Assembly: GCF_003591655.1 (NCBI RefSeq)
Contig: NZ_QVRA01000026.1
Location: forward strand, 1-57,166
Origin: Sphingobium terrigena
Lineage (GTDB): Bacteria > Pseudomonadota > Alphaproteobacteria > Sphingomonadales > Sphingomonadaceae
Direction: 5' to 3'
DNA length: 57,166 bases
A model generated the notes under the pieces. That model had not been told where the DNA came from and ran no database searches. It saw only the letters and a program-made list of their open reading frames with translations. The stretch's first letter is position 1; every line of letters begins with the position of its first letter. A program made the position numbers and the translations under genes. This document shows, piece after piece, positions 1 to 8,516 of this stretch.

Positions 1-114
1 GCGCCCCAAATCCGGCGACAACCAGGCTCCACCCAAATCCCCCTGACCACTTGAACGATGCATCGACCATCCCTCCCACAATCAAAACAGAATCACATCT
101 GATCGGTTTTGCAA

Positions 115-298
115 AGGTCTCCTTTGAGGGAGAGGGTGTGGAGACTTGGCAGCTTGCTGCCTAGTCGTAGCAGGGAGAGGGTGTGCCAAGCCAACGCAAG
201 CCAGTAGCCTCTGCGTCGACCCCCCTCTTCCAAGTCCGCCTAAGCGACTGCGTCGCCAAGGCTTCCTATCCTTCTCCCCGGCGGGGAGAAGGGGATTG
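115..298. repeat. Intergenic mosaic repeat, copy 1
   Basis: This stretch contains G-rich and C-rich palindromic blocks (GAGGGAGAGGG, then a CTTGGCAGC...GCTGCC element, then CCTTCTCCCC...GGGGAGAAGG). The same blocks recur in the same order but inverted at 12,659-12,850. The stop codon of the symporter gene lies at its right edge, so the palindromes could also stabilise or end that transcript. It resembles REP/BIME-type repeats. The first 110 bases of the window hold nothing I recognise. Confidence 0.6.
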
Positions 299-1630
299 CT
301 ACCCCTTCCGATCGTCGTCCACCATGTCGGGGGCCAGCTCCAGCCCGGCGCGGCCATGCGCGGCGGTGTGGGCCGGAGCCTTGGGATGGGGGACGTCGAT
401 TGGCTCCTCGACCTCCAGCATCCCTTCCCATTTGGTGATGACCGACGTGGCGATGGCGTTGCCCAGCACATTGGTGGCGGTGCGGCCCATGTCCATGAAA
501 TGATCGACCGCCAGGATGAAGGCGACGCCCTCGACCGGCAGGTCGAACTGGCCGAGGGTTGCCGCGACCACGACCAGGCTGGCGCGCGGCACGGCGGCGA
601 TGCCCTTGCTGGTCACCATCAGCACCAGCAGGATCGTGATCTGGGTCGCGATCGGCAGGTCGATGCCATAGGCCTGCGCGATGAAGATAGTCGCGAAGGT
701 CGAATACATCATCGACCCGTCCAGGTTGAAGCTGTAGCCCAGCGGCAGCACGAAGCTGTAGATCCGCCGCGGCACGCCGAAGCGGTCCAGCTGCTCCAGC
801 ATCTTGGGATAGGCGGCTTCGGACGATGCGGTCGAGAAGGCGATCAGGATCGGTTCGCGGACATAGCGGATCAGCGTGAACATCCGCTTGCCCAGGAATA
901 TCGATCCCGCCGCAAACAGCAGCAGCCATAGCGCGCCCAGCGCGATATAGAATTCACCGATCAGCTCGCCGAAGGTGACCAGCACGCCCAGCCCCTCGGT
1001 CGTCACCACCGATGCCAGCGCGCCGAACACTGCGAAGGGGGCGACGCGCATGACATAGCCGGTCACCTGCAACATCAGCTCGACCATCGATTCGATGACG
1101 GTGACGACCGGCTTGCCCTTTTCGCCGATCGCGGTCAGCGCGACGCCGACGAACAGCGAGAATACGACGATCTGGAGGATCGAATTGTCCGCCATCGCCC
1201 CGACCATGGAGGTCGGAAACACATGCAGGATGAAGTCGCGGAAATTGAGCGCTTCGGTATTCACGCCCGATTCCGCGCCCGACCGGACCAGGTTCAGCCC
1301 TTCGCCCGGCGCAAAGAAATTGACGAAGATCAGGCCCAGGGTCAGCGAGATCAGGCTGGCGATCACGAACCAGGCGAGCGCTCTTCCGCCGATCCGCCCC
1401 AGCGCCGCGCTGTCCCCCATATGGGCGATGCCCGCGACCAAAGTGGAGAAAACCAGCGGCGCGATGATCATCTTGATCAGGTGGAGAAATATGTCGGCCA
1501 GCAGGTGGAAATAGCCAGCCACATCCTTGGCCAGCGTCTTGTCGCTGCCAACCCACAGATTGGCTGCGAAGCCTACAATCACCCCCAGAACCATGCCGGT
1601 GAGAATGAAGGCCGTCAGTCTGTTACGCAT
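299..1630 (-). CDS. Dicarboxylate/amino acid:cation symporter (DAACS family)
   Basis: Inner-membrane secondary transporter that couples uptake of C4-dicarboxylates or acidic amino acids to cation symport. The 443-residue protein starts MRNRLTAFIL and has about eight hydrophobic segments. It carries the family's HP1/TM7-like regions, including STASSEAAYPKMLEQL, GYSFNLDGSMMY and a conserved stretch around MVTSKGIAAVPRASLVVV. I chose the ATG at 1630 because GAGGGACA sits just upstream; an in-frame extension to 1747 is rich in Arg/Pro and looks non-coding. The C-terminal tail is hydrophilic. DctA and GltP/GltT members cannot be told apart here, so no symbol is given. It is convergent with nothing and reads toward the left edge. 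Confidence 0.9.
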   Translation of the reverse strand: MRNRLTAFILTGMVLGVIVGFAANLWVGSDKTLAKDVAGYFHLLADIFLHLIKMIIAPLVFSTLVAGIAHMGDSAALGRIGGRALAWFVIASLISLTLGLIFVNFFAPGEGLNLVRSGAESGVNTEALNFRDFILHVFPTSMVGAMADNSILQIVVFSLFVGVALTAIGEKGKPVVTVIESMVELMLQVTGYVMRVAPFAVFGALASVVTTEGLGVLVTFGELIGEFYIALGALWLLLFAAGSIFLGKRMFTLIRYVREPILIAFSTASSEAAYPKMLEQLDRFGVPRRIYSFVLPLGYSFNLDGSMMYSTFATIFIAQAYGIDLPIATQITILLVLMVTSKGIAAVPRASLVVVAATLGQFDLPVEGVAFILAVDHFMDMGRTATNVLGNAIATSVITKWEGMLEVEEPIDVPHPKAPAHTAAHGRAGLELAPDMVDDDRKG

Positions 1631-1808
1631 CCGTGTCCCTCTAGGCCGCAGGAGCCAAGGCTCCGCGCTTCTTTTACGTCTGTCAGGCCGACACCTAACA
1701 GGCCCATGGGCCACCGGCAATCGGCGCGCGTCAGGGGGCATCAGCATAGACGAACAAGCGCACGCTTTCCGCGCCTCGCTTCGTCCGAAATGGTGGCGTC
1801 AGAAGTGT

Positions 1809-2384
1809 TTAGGGGTAGAGGAAGCCTTCGCTCCAGCCATCGCCCGTGCGGGTGAACAGCCGCCGCTCATGCAGGCGATGCTCGCGATCCTGCCAGAATT
1901 CGATCCGTTGCGGCGTGACGCAAAAGCCCGACCAGTGCGGCGGGCGCGGTACGGGACCGCCATCGAAGCGCGCTCGTACGGCCTCATAGCGGTCCATGAA
2001 GGTCTGGCGGTCGGGAAGGGGGCGGGACTGGTCGGATGCCCAGGCACCCAGCTGGCTGTCGCGGCTGCGGGTCGCGAAATAGGTGTCGGCGGTCGCATCA
2101 TCGACGGGGCCGACCGGGCCTTCGATCCTTATCTGCCGCCGCGCCGATTTCCAGTGGAACAGCAAGGCCGCATGGGGATTGGCCAGCAGTTCGCCCGCCT
2201 TGCGCCCCTCAAAATTGGTGTAAAAGACAAAACCGTCCGGGCCATGCCCTTTTAGCAGCACCATCCGCACCGACGGATGGCCGTCCGCGTCGGCGGTGGC
2301 GAGCGCCATGGCGTTGCTGTCGTTGATTTCACTCTCGCGAGCCTGGGCGTACCAGTCGTCGAACAGGGCAAAGGGATCGGTCAT
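1809..2384 (-). CDS. pdxH: Pyridoxamine/pyridoxine 5'-phosphate oxidase
   Basis: FMN-dependent oxidase that makes pyridoxal 5'-phosphate from the pyridoxine or pyridoxamine phosphate in the cytoplasm, the last step of vitamin B6 synthesis and salvage. The 191-residue product shows the family blocks in order: NAMALATAD near residue 24, SVRMVLLKG and FVFYTNFEGRKAGEL (FMN and substrate contacts), ALLFHWKSARRQIRIEG, the SRDSQLGAWASDQS stretch, and the C-terminal signature PPHWSGFCVTPQRIEFWQ followed by RLHER. It ends FLYP, where most members end RLAP or similar. It is somewhat shorter at the N-terminus than the E. coli enzyme, as is usual in this group. The start at 2384 is the only sensible ATG. 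Confidence 0.95.
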   Translation of the reverse strand: MTDPFALFDDWYAQARESEINDSNAMALATADADGHPSVRMVLLKGHGPDGFVFYTNFEGRKAGELLANPHAALLFHWKSARRQIRIEGPVGPVDDATADTYFATRSRDSQLGAWASDQSRPLPDRQTFMDRYEAVRARFDGGPVPRPPHWSGFCVTPQRIEFWQDREHRLHERRLFTRTGDGWSEGFLYP

Positions 2385-2470
2385 GCCCGGTCTTTAGGGG
2401 CGGGACGCGGCCCTGTCGATACGGGCTGACCGAAGGGGAGGGGGTGCCAGCGCGACACCCCCTCGCATCA

Positions 2471-3814
2471 TCAGAAGCGGAAGCCCAGACCAGCCGACCA
2501 GCTGGTATAGTCGCCCGCCTTGATCAGGTTGAAGTTCAGGCGGATGAGGTCGCGGGCGTTGCGCGCCGATTCTTCGCGGCCCCTGATGCCCAGCGACAGG
2601 GTCATTTCGTGGAAGGTGTTATAATAGAGCTTGTCGCCGGTATAGTTGGTCAGCGCATAGCTGGCCCGCACCGACGTATTGCGCCCGAACCCGCGGAATT
2701 TGAGCGGCAGGTCATAGGCCAGCCCGTTGCGGAATGCCCAGTTTTTCAGGCCCGGATTGACATTATAGCCGGTAAAGCCGGTGCTCATCGTCGATGTGTA
2801 GCCGATCATATTGCCGATGATCAGCCGACCCCGGCCCAGTCCGTCCAGCACATAGCGGCTGGCCACCGTGGCGGAAATCATATGGCCGAGCGAACCGAGC
2901 TGGTCCGACCCCGTAATGCCATAGCCGATCCGCGGTTCGAGCGACCAGCGCTGCGCGATCACCGGAAATTCGACGCCGACGCCGAACTGGGCGGTGGCGG
3001 CGCGCGCACCATTCACTTCGGAATAGCTGACGGGCAGATCGAATTTCAGCAGGGCGCGGCCGCCTTCGCTCAGACGGAAGCTGCGCGCGATCCGGCCGTC
3101 CACGCGCATGAAGTCATAGCGACCGCCGTCCGACGAACCGCCGCTATAATTGGCGCCGACGATCCACGGGTCGCCCGCCGTGTTGGTGCCGCCATTGGCC
3201 GCCTGTTCGATCGCGGAATCGCCCGACGAGAGGTCGAGGCTGGAGCGGATCATGCTGCTCTGCACCGAACTGGGATTGCCTGCGAGCGGATCGACCGGCG
3301 AATAGCGCGCCAGCGATTTGAGCAGCAGGCGCACCAGCCGTTCGGCTTCGGCGCTGTCGACCTCGTCCAGATAGTCGTTGAACAGGTCGTAGGAGGACTG
3401 GCGCGTCACCCCGTTAAAGCGGTTCTGGTAGGTTTCGCCTTCCGCATCGAGCGCAGGGATGGAGATGCGGAATATCGAGCTGTTGGCGTCATAAAAGCCA
3501 TAGATTGGCAGGCCGCGAAAATCGATGACGCCGCTGACCGGCAGCAGATCATTATATTGCGCGCCATAACGCTGGCGCAAACGCTGCGGATTCATGAAAT
3601 CCTGGCCGTCATTGGCGATGTCCAGGCCATAATTGTCGGTCAATGTGCCGCCGCCTGCCAGACCCAGGGTCACGCCGATGCGGAACAGGCTTTCCAGCTG
3701 GTCGAGTTGCTCTGGCGTTGGCGGCGGCGGACCGACCTGCGCCTGCGCGCTGGTCGCGATCGGGCCGAGCATCGACAGGGCAGCCACGGCACCCCATGCA
3801 AATTTCTGAAACAT
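2471..3814 (-). CDS. Outer-membrane beta-barrel-like protein of unknown function
   Basis: The 447-residue protein opens with a clear signal peptide (Lys, hydrophobic run ALSMLGPIATS, AQA cleavage site near residue 25). A proline-rich segment follows and then a long region with alternating hydrophobic residues, many Tyr/Gly and an end in ...SWSAGLGFRF. A terminal phenylalanine after amphipathic strands is typical of outer-membrane barrels recognised by BamA. I recognise no named family and no catalytic motif. It stands alone, with its own start behind a GGGGGTTATATC stretch. A surface or outer-membrane location is inferred; a function is not. Confidence 0.75.
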   Translation of the reverse strand: MFQKFAWGAVAALSMLGPIATSAQAQVGPPPPTPEQLDQLESLFRIGVTLGLAGGGTLTDNYGLDIANDGQDFMNPQRLRQRYGAQYNDLLPVSGVIDFRGLPIYGFYDANSSIFRISIPALDAEGETYQNRFNGVTRQSSYDLFNDYLDEVDSAEAERLVRLLLKSLARYSPVDPLAGNPSSVQSSMIRSSLDLSSGDSAIEQAANGGTNTAGDPWIVGANYSGGSSDGGRYDFMRVDGRIARSFRLSEGGRALLKFDLPVSYSEVNGARAATAQFGVGVEFPVIAQRWSLEPRIGYGITGSDQLGSLGHMISATVASRYVLDGLGRGRLIIGNMIGYTSTMSTGFTGYNVNPGLKNWAFRNGLAYDLPLKFRGFGRNTSVRASYALTNYTGDKLYYNTFHEMTLSLGIRGREESARNARDLIRLNFNLIKAGDYTSWSAGLGFRF

Positions 3815-3994
3815 GATATAACCCCCAAAATACTCGCATTCCCCACGCGAGACAGGCGGCGGCTAGCAATTGGCGTGACGGGGCGCATACCCCATCAGGG
3901 TTATGGCGGGCTTGGCGCGCATCCATTGCTTGAATGTCGCGCCATCCTCCGCCACATAGTCGCCAAGTGATGCTTTTTCGCAACAGGTAAGATG

Positions 3995-4906
3995 ATGGCC
4001 GATCCCTATTCCACATTGGGCGTCGCGCGCGGCGCGACCGACGCGGAGATCAAATCCGCCTATCGCAAGCTGGCCAAGGAATTGCATCCCGACAAGAATC
4101 GGGACAATCCCAAGGCTGCCGAGAAATTTTCCGCTGCGACCAACGCCTATGACCTGCTGTCCGACAAGGACAAGCGCGCCCGTTTCGATCGGGGCGAAAT
4201 TGACGGCGATGGCAATCCGACCGCGCCCTTCGGTTTTGGCGGGGGTGGCGGTGGCGGCTTTCGCGGCCAGCCGGGCGGCTTTGAAACGGGCGGCGCTGAT
4301 TTCGGCGATATTTTCGAAGGCCTGTTTGGCGGCGCGGGGCGTCGCGCGGGCGGTGGCGGCGGCTTTGGCCGTCAGGCACCGCCGCCCAAGGGCGCGAACG
4401 TCGCTTATCGGCTGGCGGTGCAATTTGCCGACGCCGCTACATTGGCGCCCCAGCGGATCACCCTGCAGGACGGCAAGACCATCGACCTGAAACTGCCTGC
4501 AGGCGTCGAAAGCGGCACGCAGATGCGGCTGTCGGGCAAGGGGCAGCAGGGACCGGGCGGCGCGGGCGACGCGATCGTCACGATTGACGTAAGGCCGCAC
4601 CCCTTCTTCACCCGCGACGGCGACAATGTGCGGCTCGACCTGCCGATCACGCTGGACGAAGCGGTCAGGGGCGGCAAGGTCAAGGTGCCGACCGTCGATG
4701 GTCCGGTCATGCTGGGCGTGCCAGCAGGCGCGGCGTCGGGCAAGACGCTGCGGCTGCGCGGCAAGGGCTTTACCGGCAAGGATGGCGCGCGGGGCGACCA
4801 GCTCGTCACCCTGATGATCGACGTGCCGGCCGACGATCCGGCCATCAAGGCGCTGGTGGAAAATTGGCAGGATAGGCGGGCCGTGCGCGCCCATCTGGGC
4901 GTCTAG
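3995..4906 (+). CDS. DnaJ-like co-chaperone (CbpA type)
   Basis: J-domain protein that would stimulate the ATPase of DnaK-type Hsp70. The J domain occupies about residues 1-65, with the diagnostic HPD in KELHPDKNRD. A glycine/phenylalanine-rich linker (about 70-125, long runs of Gly) leads into two C-terminal substrate-binding domains with GVESGTQMRLSGKGQQG and GVPAGAASGKTLRLRGKG repeats. There is no CxxCxGxG zinc domain, so this is a class B/CbpA-like protein and not the main DnaJ. Two ATGs lie at 3992 and 3995; the second has the better spacing from AGG at 3985-3987. The following YihY-family gene begins 14 bases later, so the two may share a transcript. Confidence 0.9.
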   Translation: MADPYSTLGVARGATDAEIKSAYRKLAKELHPDKNRDNPKAAEKFSAATNAYDLLSDKDKRARFDRGEIDGDGNPTAPFGFGGGGGGGFRGQPGGFETGGADFGDIFEGLFGGAGRRAGGGGGFGRQAPPPKGANVAYRLAVQFADAATLAPQRITLQDGKTIDLKLPAGVESGTQMRLSGKGQQGPGGAGDAIVTIDVRPHPFFTRDGDNVRLDLPITLDEAVRGGKVKVPTVDGPVMLGVPAGAASGKTLRLRGKGFTGKDGARGDQLVTLMIDVPADDPAIKALVENWQDRRAVRAHLGV

Positions 4907-4920
4907 GGCGTTACGGGCGG

Positions 4921-5877
4921 ATGCCCATGCCTTCGCCCCTGTCGCCTGAATCCCGTCGCCAGCGGATGGCGGGTCATATCCACCGCCACCTTACCCGCGC
5001 CCGCCCCGGATCGCACCCGTTCGAGATTTTCAAGCGGGTGGCGGTCGGCACCTATAGCGACGGGTTCATCCATGCCGGGAACCTCGCCTATCTCTCGCTG
5101 ATGACGCTGTTCCCCTTCTTCATCGTCGCAGCGGCGGTGGCCAGCATTTTTGGCCGGACGCAGGACGGGGTGCAGGCGGTCAACGCCTTCCTGACCACCG
5201 TGCCGAGCGGGGTGGCCGATGTCGTGCGCCAGCCGATCAACGATGTGCTCGCGGCGCGCTCCGGCCCCTTGCTGTGGCTGGGCGCGCTGGTCGGCCTGTG
5301 GACCGTGGGCAGCCTGATTGAAACGATCCGCGACATTCTCCGCCGCGCCTATGGCACCAAAAGCACCAAGCCCTTCTGGCGCTACCGGCTGGGCGCTGTC
5401 GGCATCACCCTCGTCAGCGTCGTCGCGGTGATGTTTGCCTTTTCGCTGCAGGTTGTCATCACCGGCATCGACCAGTTTTTGCAACAGATATTGCCCTGGG
5501 CCGATGATGCGATCGCGCTGGTGGCGTCGGCCAAGCTCGTGCCGATGGGCATTGTCTGCGTCGCGCTCTGGTCCTTGTTCGTGTCGCTGACGCCGACCCT
5601 GTACAAGGATCGCCGTTTCCCCAAATGGCCCGGCGCTGTCGCCACATCGCTCTGGTGGTATGGCACCACCTTGCTGCTGCCGCCCACCCTGTCGCTGCTG
5701 GGCGGCTATGACCGCACCTATGGCAGTCTGGCGGGCGTCATGATCACCCTCATTTTTTTCTTTCTCGTTGGGCTTGGCGTGGTAATTGGCGCGGAACTGA
5801 ATGCGGCGCTGGCGGAATTTCCCGAAGAGGAAGAGGCCGCAGAGCCGCACACCCAAGGGAATGGAACGACGATATGA
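4921..5877 (+). CDS. YihY/virulence factor BrkB family membrane protein
   Basis: Integral inner-membrane protein of the YihY/UPF0761 family; biochemical role unsettled. The 318 residues contain about six transmembrane helices (for example SLMTLFPFFIVAAAVASIFG near 60-80 and VMITLIFFFLVGLGVVIGAELNAAL near the end). The family hallmark is FIHAGNLAYLSLMTLFPF followed by a GSLIETIRDILRRAYG-type cytoplasmic segment. The C-terminus is short and acidic. Its TGA overlaps the fabI ATG in an ATGA arrangement, so translation of fabI is probably coupled to it. Old annotations as ribonuclease BN reflect a mis-assignment of the family. Confidence 0.9.
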   Translation: MPMPSPLSPESRRQRMAGHIHRHLTRARPGSHPFEIFKRVAVGTYSDGFIHAGNLAYLSLMTLFPFFIVAAAVASIFGRTQDGVQAVNAFLTTVPSGVADVVRQPINDVLAARSGPLLWLGALVGLWTVGSLIETIRDILRRAYGTKSTKPFWRYRLGAVGITLVSVVAVMFAFSLQVVITGIDQFLQQILPWADDAIALVASAKLVPMGIVCVALWSLFVSLTPTLYKDRRFPKWPGAVATSLWWYGTTLLLPPTLSLLGGYDRTYGSLAGVMITLIFFFLVGLGVVIGAELNAALAEFPEEEEAAEPHTQGNGTTI

Positions 5878-6680
5878 ACGGCTTGATGGCAGGAAAGCGT
5901 GGCCTCATCATGGGCCTGGCCAATGACAAGTCGCTGGCCTGGGGCATTGCGAAAGCGCTGCATGAACAGGGCGCGGAACTGGCTTTCTCCTATCAGGGCG
6001 ACGCGCTGGCCAAGCGCGTGCGGCCATTGGCGCAGCAGGTCGGGTCAGACTTTCTGATCGACTGCGACGTCACCGACATGGACAAGCTGGACGGAGCCTT
6101 TGCGGAGATTGAGGCGCGCTGGGGCGGGCTGGATTTCGTGGTTCATGCGATCGGCTTTTCCGACAAGAATGAGCTGCGCGGCCTCTATGTCGACACCAGC
6201 CTCGACAATTTCCTGCTGACCATGAACGTGTCTGCATACAGTTTCGTGGCAGTCACCCGCCGCGCCCGCGCACTGATGCCCAATGGCGGCAGCATCCTGA
6301 CCTTGAGCTATTATGGCGCGGAAAAGGTCATCCCCCATTATAATGTCATGGGCGTGGCCAAGGCGGCGCTGGAAACCAGCGTCAAATATCTGGCGATGGA
6401 TCTGGGACCGGAAAATATCCGCGTCAATGCCATCTCTGCCGGGCCGATCAAGACGCTCGCCGCCAGCGGCATCGGCGATTTCCGTTACATTCTCAAATGG
6501 AACGAGTTGAATTCGCCGCTGCGCCGCAATGTGACGATCGAGGATGTCGGCGGCGCTGGTCTCTATCTGCTGTCCGATCTGGCCAGCGGCGTGACCGGCG
6601 AAATCCACCATGTCGATGCCGGCTATAACGTCATCGGCATGAAGGCCGAGGACGCCCCGGATATCGCGCTGGACAAGTGA
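5874..6680 (+). CDS. fabI: Enoyl-[acyl-carrier-protein] reductase (NADH)
   Basis: Catalyses the last reduction of each fatty-acid elongation cycle, enoyl-ACP to acyl-ACP. The 268-residue SDR protein has the FabI-type nucleotide site GLANDKSLAWGIAKAL near residue 18, the HAIGF block near 95, and the catalytic Tyr-x6-Lys in YNVMGVAKAALE followed by SVKYLA. The C-terminal GEIHHVDAGYNVIGM is typical. FabI is the target of triclosan in other bacteria; I cannot judge sensitivity here. It overlaps the upstream YihY gene by four bases and is followed at once by a stable palindrome at 6688-6711 that could end the transcript. Confidence 0.95.
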   Translation: MNGLMAGKRGLIMGLANDKSLAWGIAKALHEQGAELAFSYQGDALAKRVRPLAQQVGSDFLIDCDVTDMDKLDGAFAEIEARWGGLDFVVHAIGFSDKNELRGLYVDTSLDNFLLTMNVSAYSFVAVTRRARALMPNGGSILTLSYYGAEKVIPHYNVMGVAKAALETSVKYLAMDLGPENIRVNAISAGPIKTLAASGIGDFRYILKWNELNSPLRRNVTIEDVGGAGLYLLSDLASGVTGEIHHVDAGYNVIGMKAEDAPDIALDK

Positions 6681-6687
6681 CAATTGA

Positions 6688-6745
6688 CCCTCTCCCTTCA
6701 GGGGAGAGGGAGGGGCCCGCCGCGAAGCGGTGGGAGGGTGAGGGG
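6688..6745. repeat. Left inverted repeat of the DUF559 cassette
   Basis: About 58 bases made of a hairpin (CCCTCTCCC / GGGGAGAGGG) followed by a GGGGCCCGCC...GGTGGGAGGGTGAGGGG segment. The reverse complement of the same composite occurs at 7104-7167, on the other side of the DUF559 gene. The pair encloses that gene exactly. Confidence 0.75.
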
Positions 6746-6746
6746 A

Positions 6747-7172
6747 ATGAAGCGACCTGACCCTGCCACGCCAGACTCCCTGAATCGGGTTCGCGCCATG
6801 CGACGCGACCCGACCGAACCGGAACGGCGGCTCTGGGCCAGGCTGCGCAGCCGCCAGCTTGCAGGCCTAAAATTCCGGCGACAGGTCTGGCTGGTCGATT
6901 ATATCGCGGATTTCTATTGCGCCGATCTTCGTCTGGTCATCGAAGTTGACGGCGACGACCATGCCGTTAGGGAAGCAGCCGACCGGCATCGGTCGGAAAG
7001 ACTGGCACGAGAAGGCTTCCGCATCGTCCGTTTCGCCAATGCGGATGTGTTGAGCAATATCGAAGGGGTGTTGGAGACAATATTGATGACGGCGCGCCAA
7101 AACCCCTCACCCTCCCACCCGGCTGCGCCGGGCGGGCCCCTCCCTCTCCCCCAAGGGGAGAGGGGATTATGA
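6747..7172 (+). CDS. DUF559 domain protein (restriction-endonuclease-like fold)
   Basis: Small protein of the DUF559 family, related to the Vsr/very-short-patch-repair nuclease fold; its cellular role is unknown. The 141-residue product starts MKRPDPATPD and has the family pattern RRDPTEPERRLWARLRSRQL, FRRQVWLVDYIADFYCADLRLVIEVDGDDH, then GFRIVRFANADVLSNIEGVLETI. The acidic residues in DFYC...IEVDG are the likely active-site core. The reading frame runs on into the right flanking repeat, so the last 23 or so residues (Pro/Gly rich) are encoded by repeat DNA. Its stop overlaps the aroC start (ATGA). The perfect boxing by inverted repeats suggests it moved in as a unit. Confidence 0.85.
   Translation: MKRPDPATPDSLNRVRAMRRDPTEPERRLWARLRSRQLAGLKFRRQVWLVDYIADFYCADLRLVIEVDGDDHAVREAADRHRSERLAREGFRIVRFANADVLSNIEGVLETILMTARQNPSPSHPAAPGGPLPLPQGERGL
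7104..7167. repeat. Right inverted repeat of the DUF559 cassette, supplies the aroC ribosome site
   Basis: Inverted partner of 6688-6745: CCCCTCACCCTCCCACC, then GGGCGGGCCCCTCCC and a closing CTCCCC...GGGGAGAGGGG hairpin. The last arm, GGGGAGAGGGG, ends two bases before the aroC ATG and is the only Shine-Dalgarno-like sequence there. Confidence 0.75.
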
Positions 7173-8266
7173 GTTTCAACACCTTTGGTCGTATATTCCG
7201 CTTCACCACCTGGGGCGAGAGCCACGGTCCTGCCATCGGCGCGGTGGTCGACGGCTGTCCTCCCGGCTTGCCGCTCAGCGAAGCCGACATTCAGCCCTGG
7301 CTCGACCTGCGCAAGCCCGGCACGTCCAAATTCACCACCCAGCGGCGCGAGGCGGATGAGGTCCGCATCCTGTCGGGCGTGTTTGAAGGGCGGACCACCG
7401 GCACCCCGATCAGCCTGATGATCGAAAATACCGACCAGCGATCGAAAGATTATTCGGACGTCGCCAAGGCCTATCGCCCCGGCCATGCCGACTATGCCTA
7501 TGACGCCAAATATGGGTTTCGCGACTATCGCGGCGGCGGCCGGTCGTCCGCGCGCGAGACCGCGAGCCGGGTCGCGGCGGGCGCGGTCGCCCGTGCGGTC
7601 ATCCCCGAAGTCGATATTTTCGCCTATGTCAGCGCCATTGGCGGCGATGCCATCGACTATGACAATTTCGATCCGGCGCTGATCGGACAAAATCCCTTCT
7701 TCTGCCCGGATGGGCAGGCGGCGGTGCGCTGGGAAAAGCTGGTCGACGAAGCCCGGCTCGACGGCTCGTCGCTGGGCGCGGTGGTCGAATGTGTCGCGTC
7801 GGGCGTTCCGGCAGGCTGGGGCGCGCCGCTCTACGCCAAGCTCGACAGCGAACTGGCCAGCGCGATGATGAGCATCAACGCGGTCAAGGGCGTAGAGATT
7901 GGCGACGGGTTCGCCGCCGCCAGCCTGCGCGGCGAGCAGAATGCCGATCCGATGCGGCCTGCATTGGACGGGGGTAACGATGGCCCCATCTTCCTCGCCA
8001 ACCATGCCGGCGGCATCGCCGGCGGCATTTCCACCGGTCAGCCGGTCAAGGTCCGTGTTGCGTTCAAGCCGACCAGCTCGATCCTGATCCCGGTCGAAAC
8101 CGTCACGCGCGAAGGCGCAGCGTCCGACATCATCACCAAGGGCCGCCATGACCCCTGCGTCGGCATACGTGGCGTGCCGGTGGTCGAAGCGATGATGGCG
8201 CTGGTGCTTGCCGACCAGAAACTGCTCCACCGCGCCCAATGCGGCGAACGCCCCGAAACCGACTGA
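7169..8266 (+). CDS. aroC: Chorismate synthase
   Basis: Converts 5-enolpyruvylshikimate-3-phosphate to chorismate with reduced FMN, the last common step of aromatic amino-acid synthesis. The 365-residue product carries the three family signatures: GESHGPAIGAVVDGCPPG near residue 14, YRGGGRSSARETASRVAAGA near 122, and the C-terminal TKGRHDPCVGIRGVPVVEAM. GGISTGQPV in the middle is also typical. The start codon overlaps the stop of the DUF559 gene and its ribosome site lies inside repeat DNA. Confidence 0.97.
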   Translation: MSFNTFGRIFRFTTWGESHGPAIGAVVDGCPPGLPLSEADIQPWLDLRKPGTSKFTTQRREADEVRILSGVFEGRTTGTPISLMIENTDQRSKDYSDVAKAYRPGHADYAYDAKYGFRDYRGGGRSSARETASRVAAGAVARAVIPEVDIFAYVSAIGGDAIDYDNFDPALIGQNPFFCPDGQAAVRWEKLVDEARLDGSSLGAVVECVASGVPAGWGAPLYAKLDSELASAMMSINAVKGVEIGDGFAAASLRGEQNADPMRPALDGGNDGPIFLANHAGGIAGGISTGQPVKVRVAFKPTSSILIPVETVTREGAASDIITKGRHDPCVGIRGVPVVEAMMALVLADQKLLHRAQCGERPETD

Positions 8267-8338
8267 CGCGCCAAAGCGAAGCGATCCTGCGCTAAAAAGG
8301 CGAGACGACTCGGCAAATTTAGGATAGGCTCCGTTCTA

Positions 8339-8472
8339 GGCCCGCCACAGGGCCAGCGGCAGAGCGTAAGCCTGGGGAACGTCACCACGCACGGCGCGGA
8401 CATGACGACAAAACGTCCCCATACCGCCGCGATACGGGCCAGCCATGCAACCATGGCTGGCCCATTTCGTTT
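8339..8472 (+). promoter_or_regulatory. Structured leader / candidate attenuator or small RNA before the permease gene
   Basis: The 250 bases between aroC and the permease gene hold no gene but show strong nested pairing. GGCCCG (8339-8344) can pair with CGGGCC (8435-8440); GCGG can pair with CCGC; GGGGAACGT (about 8374-8382) can pair with ACGTCCCC (8413-8420). GGGCCAG (8350-8356) can alternatively pair with CTGGCCC (8457-8463), which is the 3' arm of the terminator below. Such mutually exclusive pairings are what an attenuator or riboswitch would need. I do not recognise a named RNA family; an independent rod-like small RNA ending at the terminator is the main alternative. Confidence 0.4.
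8436..8471 (+). terminator. Intrinsic terminator hairpin
   Basis: A 12-bp perfect stem, GGGCCAGCCATG (8436-8447) with CATGGCTGGCCC (8452-8463) around a CAAC loop, is followed by ATTTCGTTT. It lies about 45 bases before the permease start, so it either ends a leader/small RNA or acts as a switchable terminator. Confidence 0.75.
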
Positions 8473-8516
8473 GGCCTTGTTGAGACGCGACCGACGCGAT
8501 CAGGGGGAATCGGGCC

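Noticed and set aside
2444..3970. Plus-strand frame of 508 codons opposite the outer-membrane protein gene
   Set aside because: Antisense shadow of a GC-rich gene; His/Arg/Gln/Ala-rich with no family pattern.
3863..4894. Minus-strand frame of 343 codons opposite the J-protein gene
   Set aside because: The plus strand has an unmistakable J domain; this is its mirror frame.
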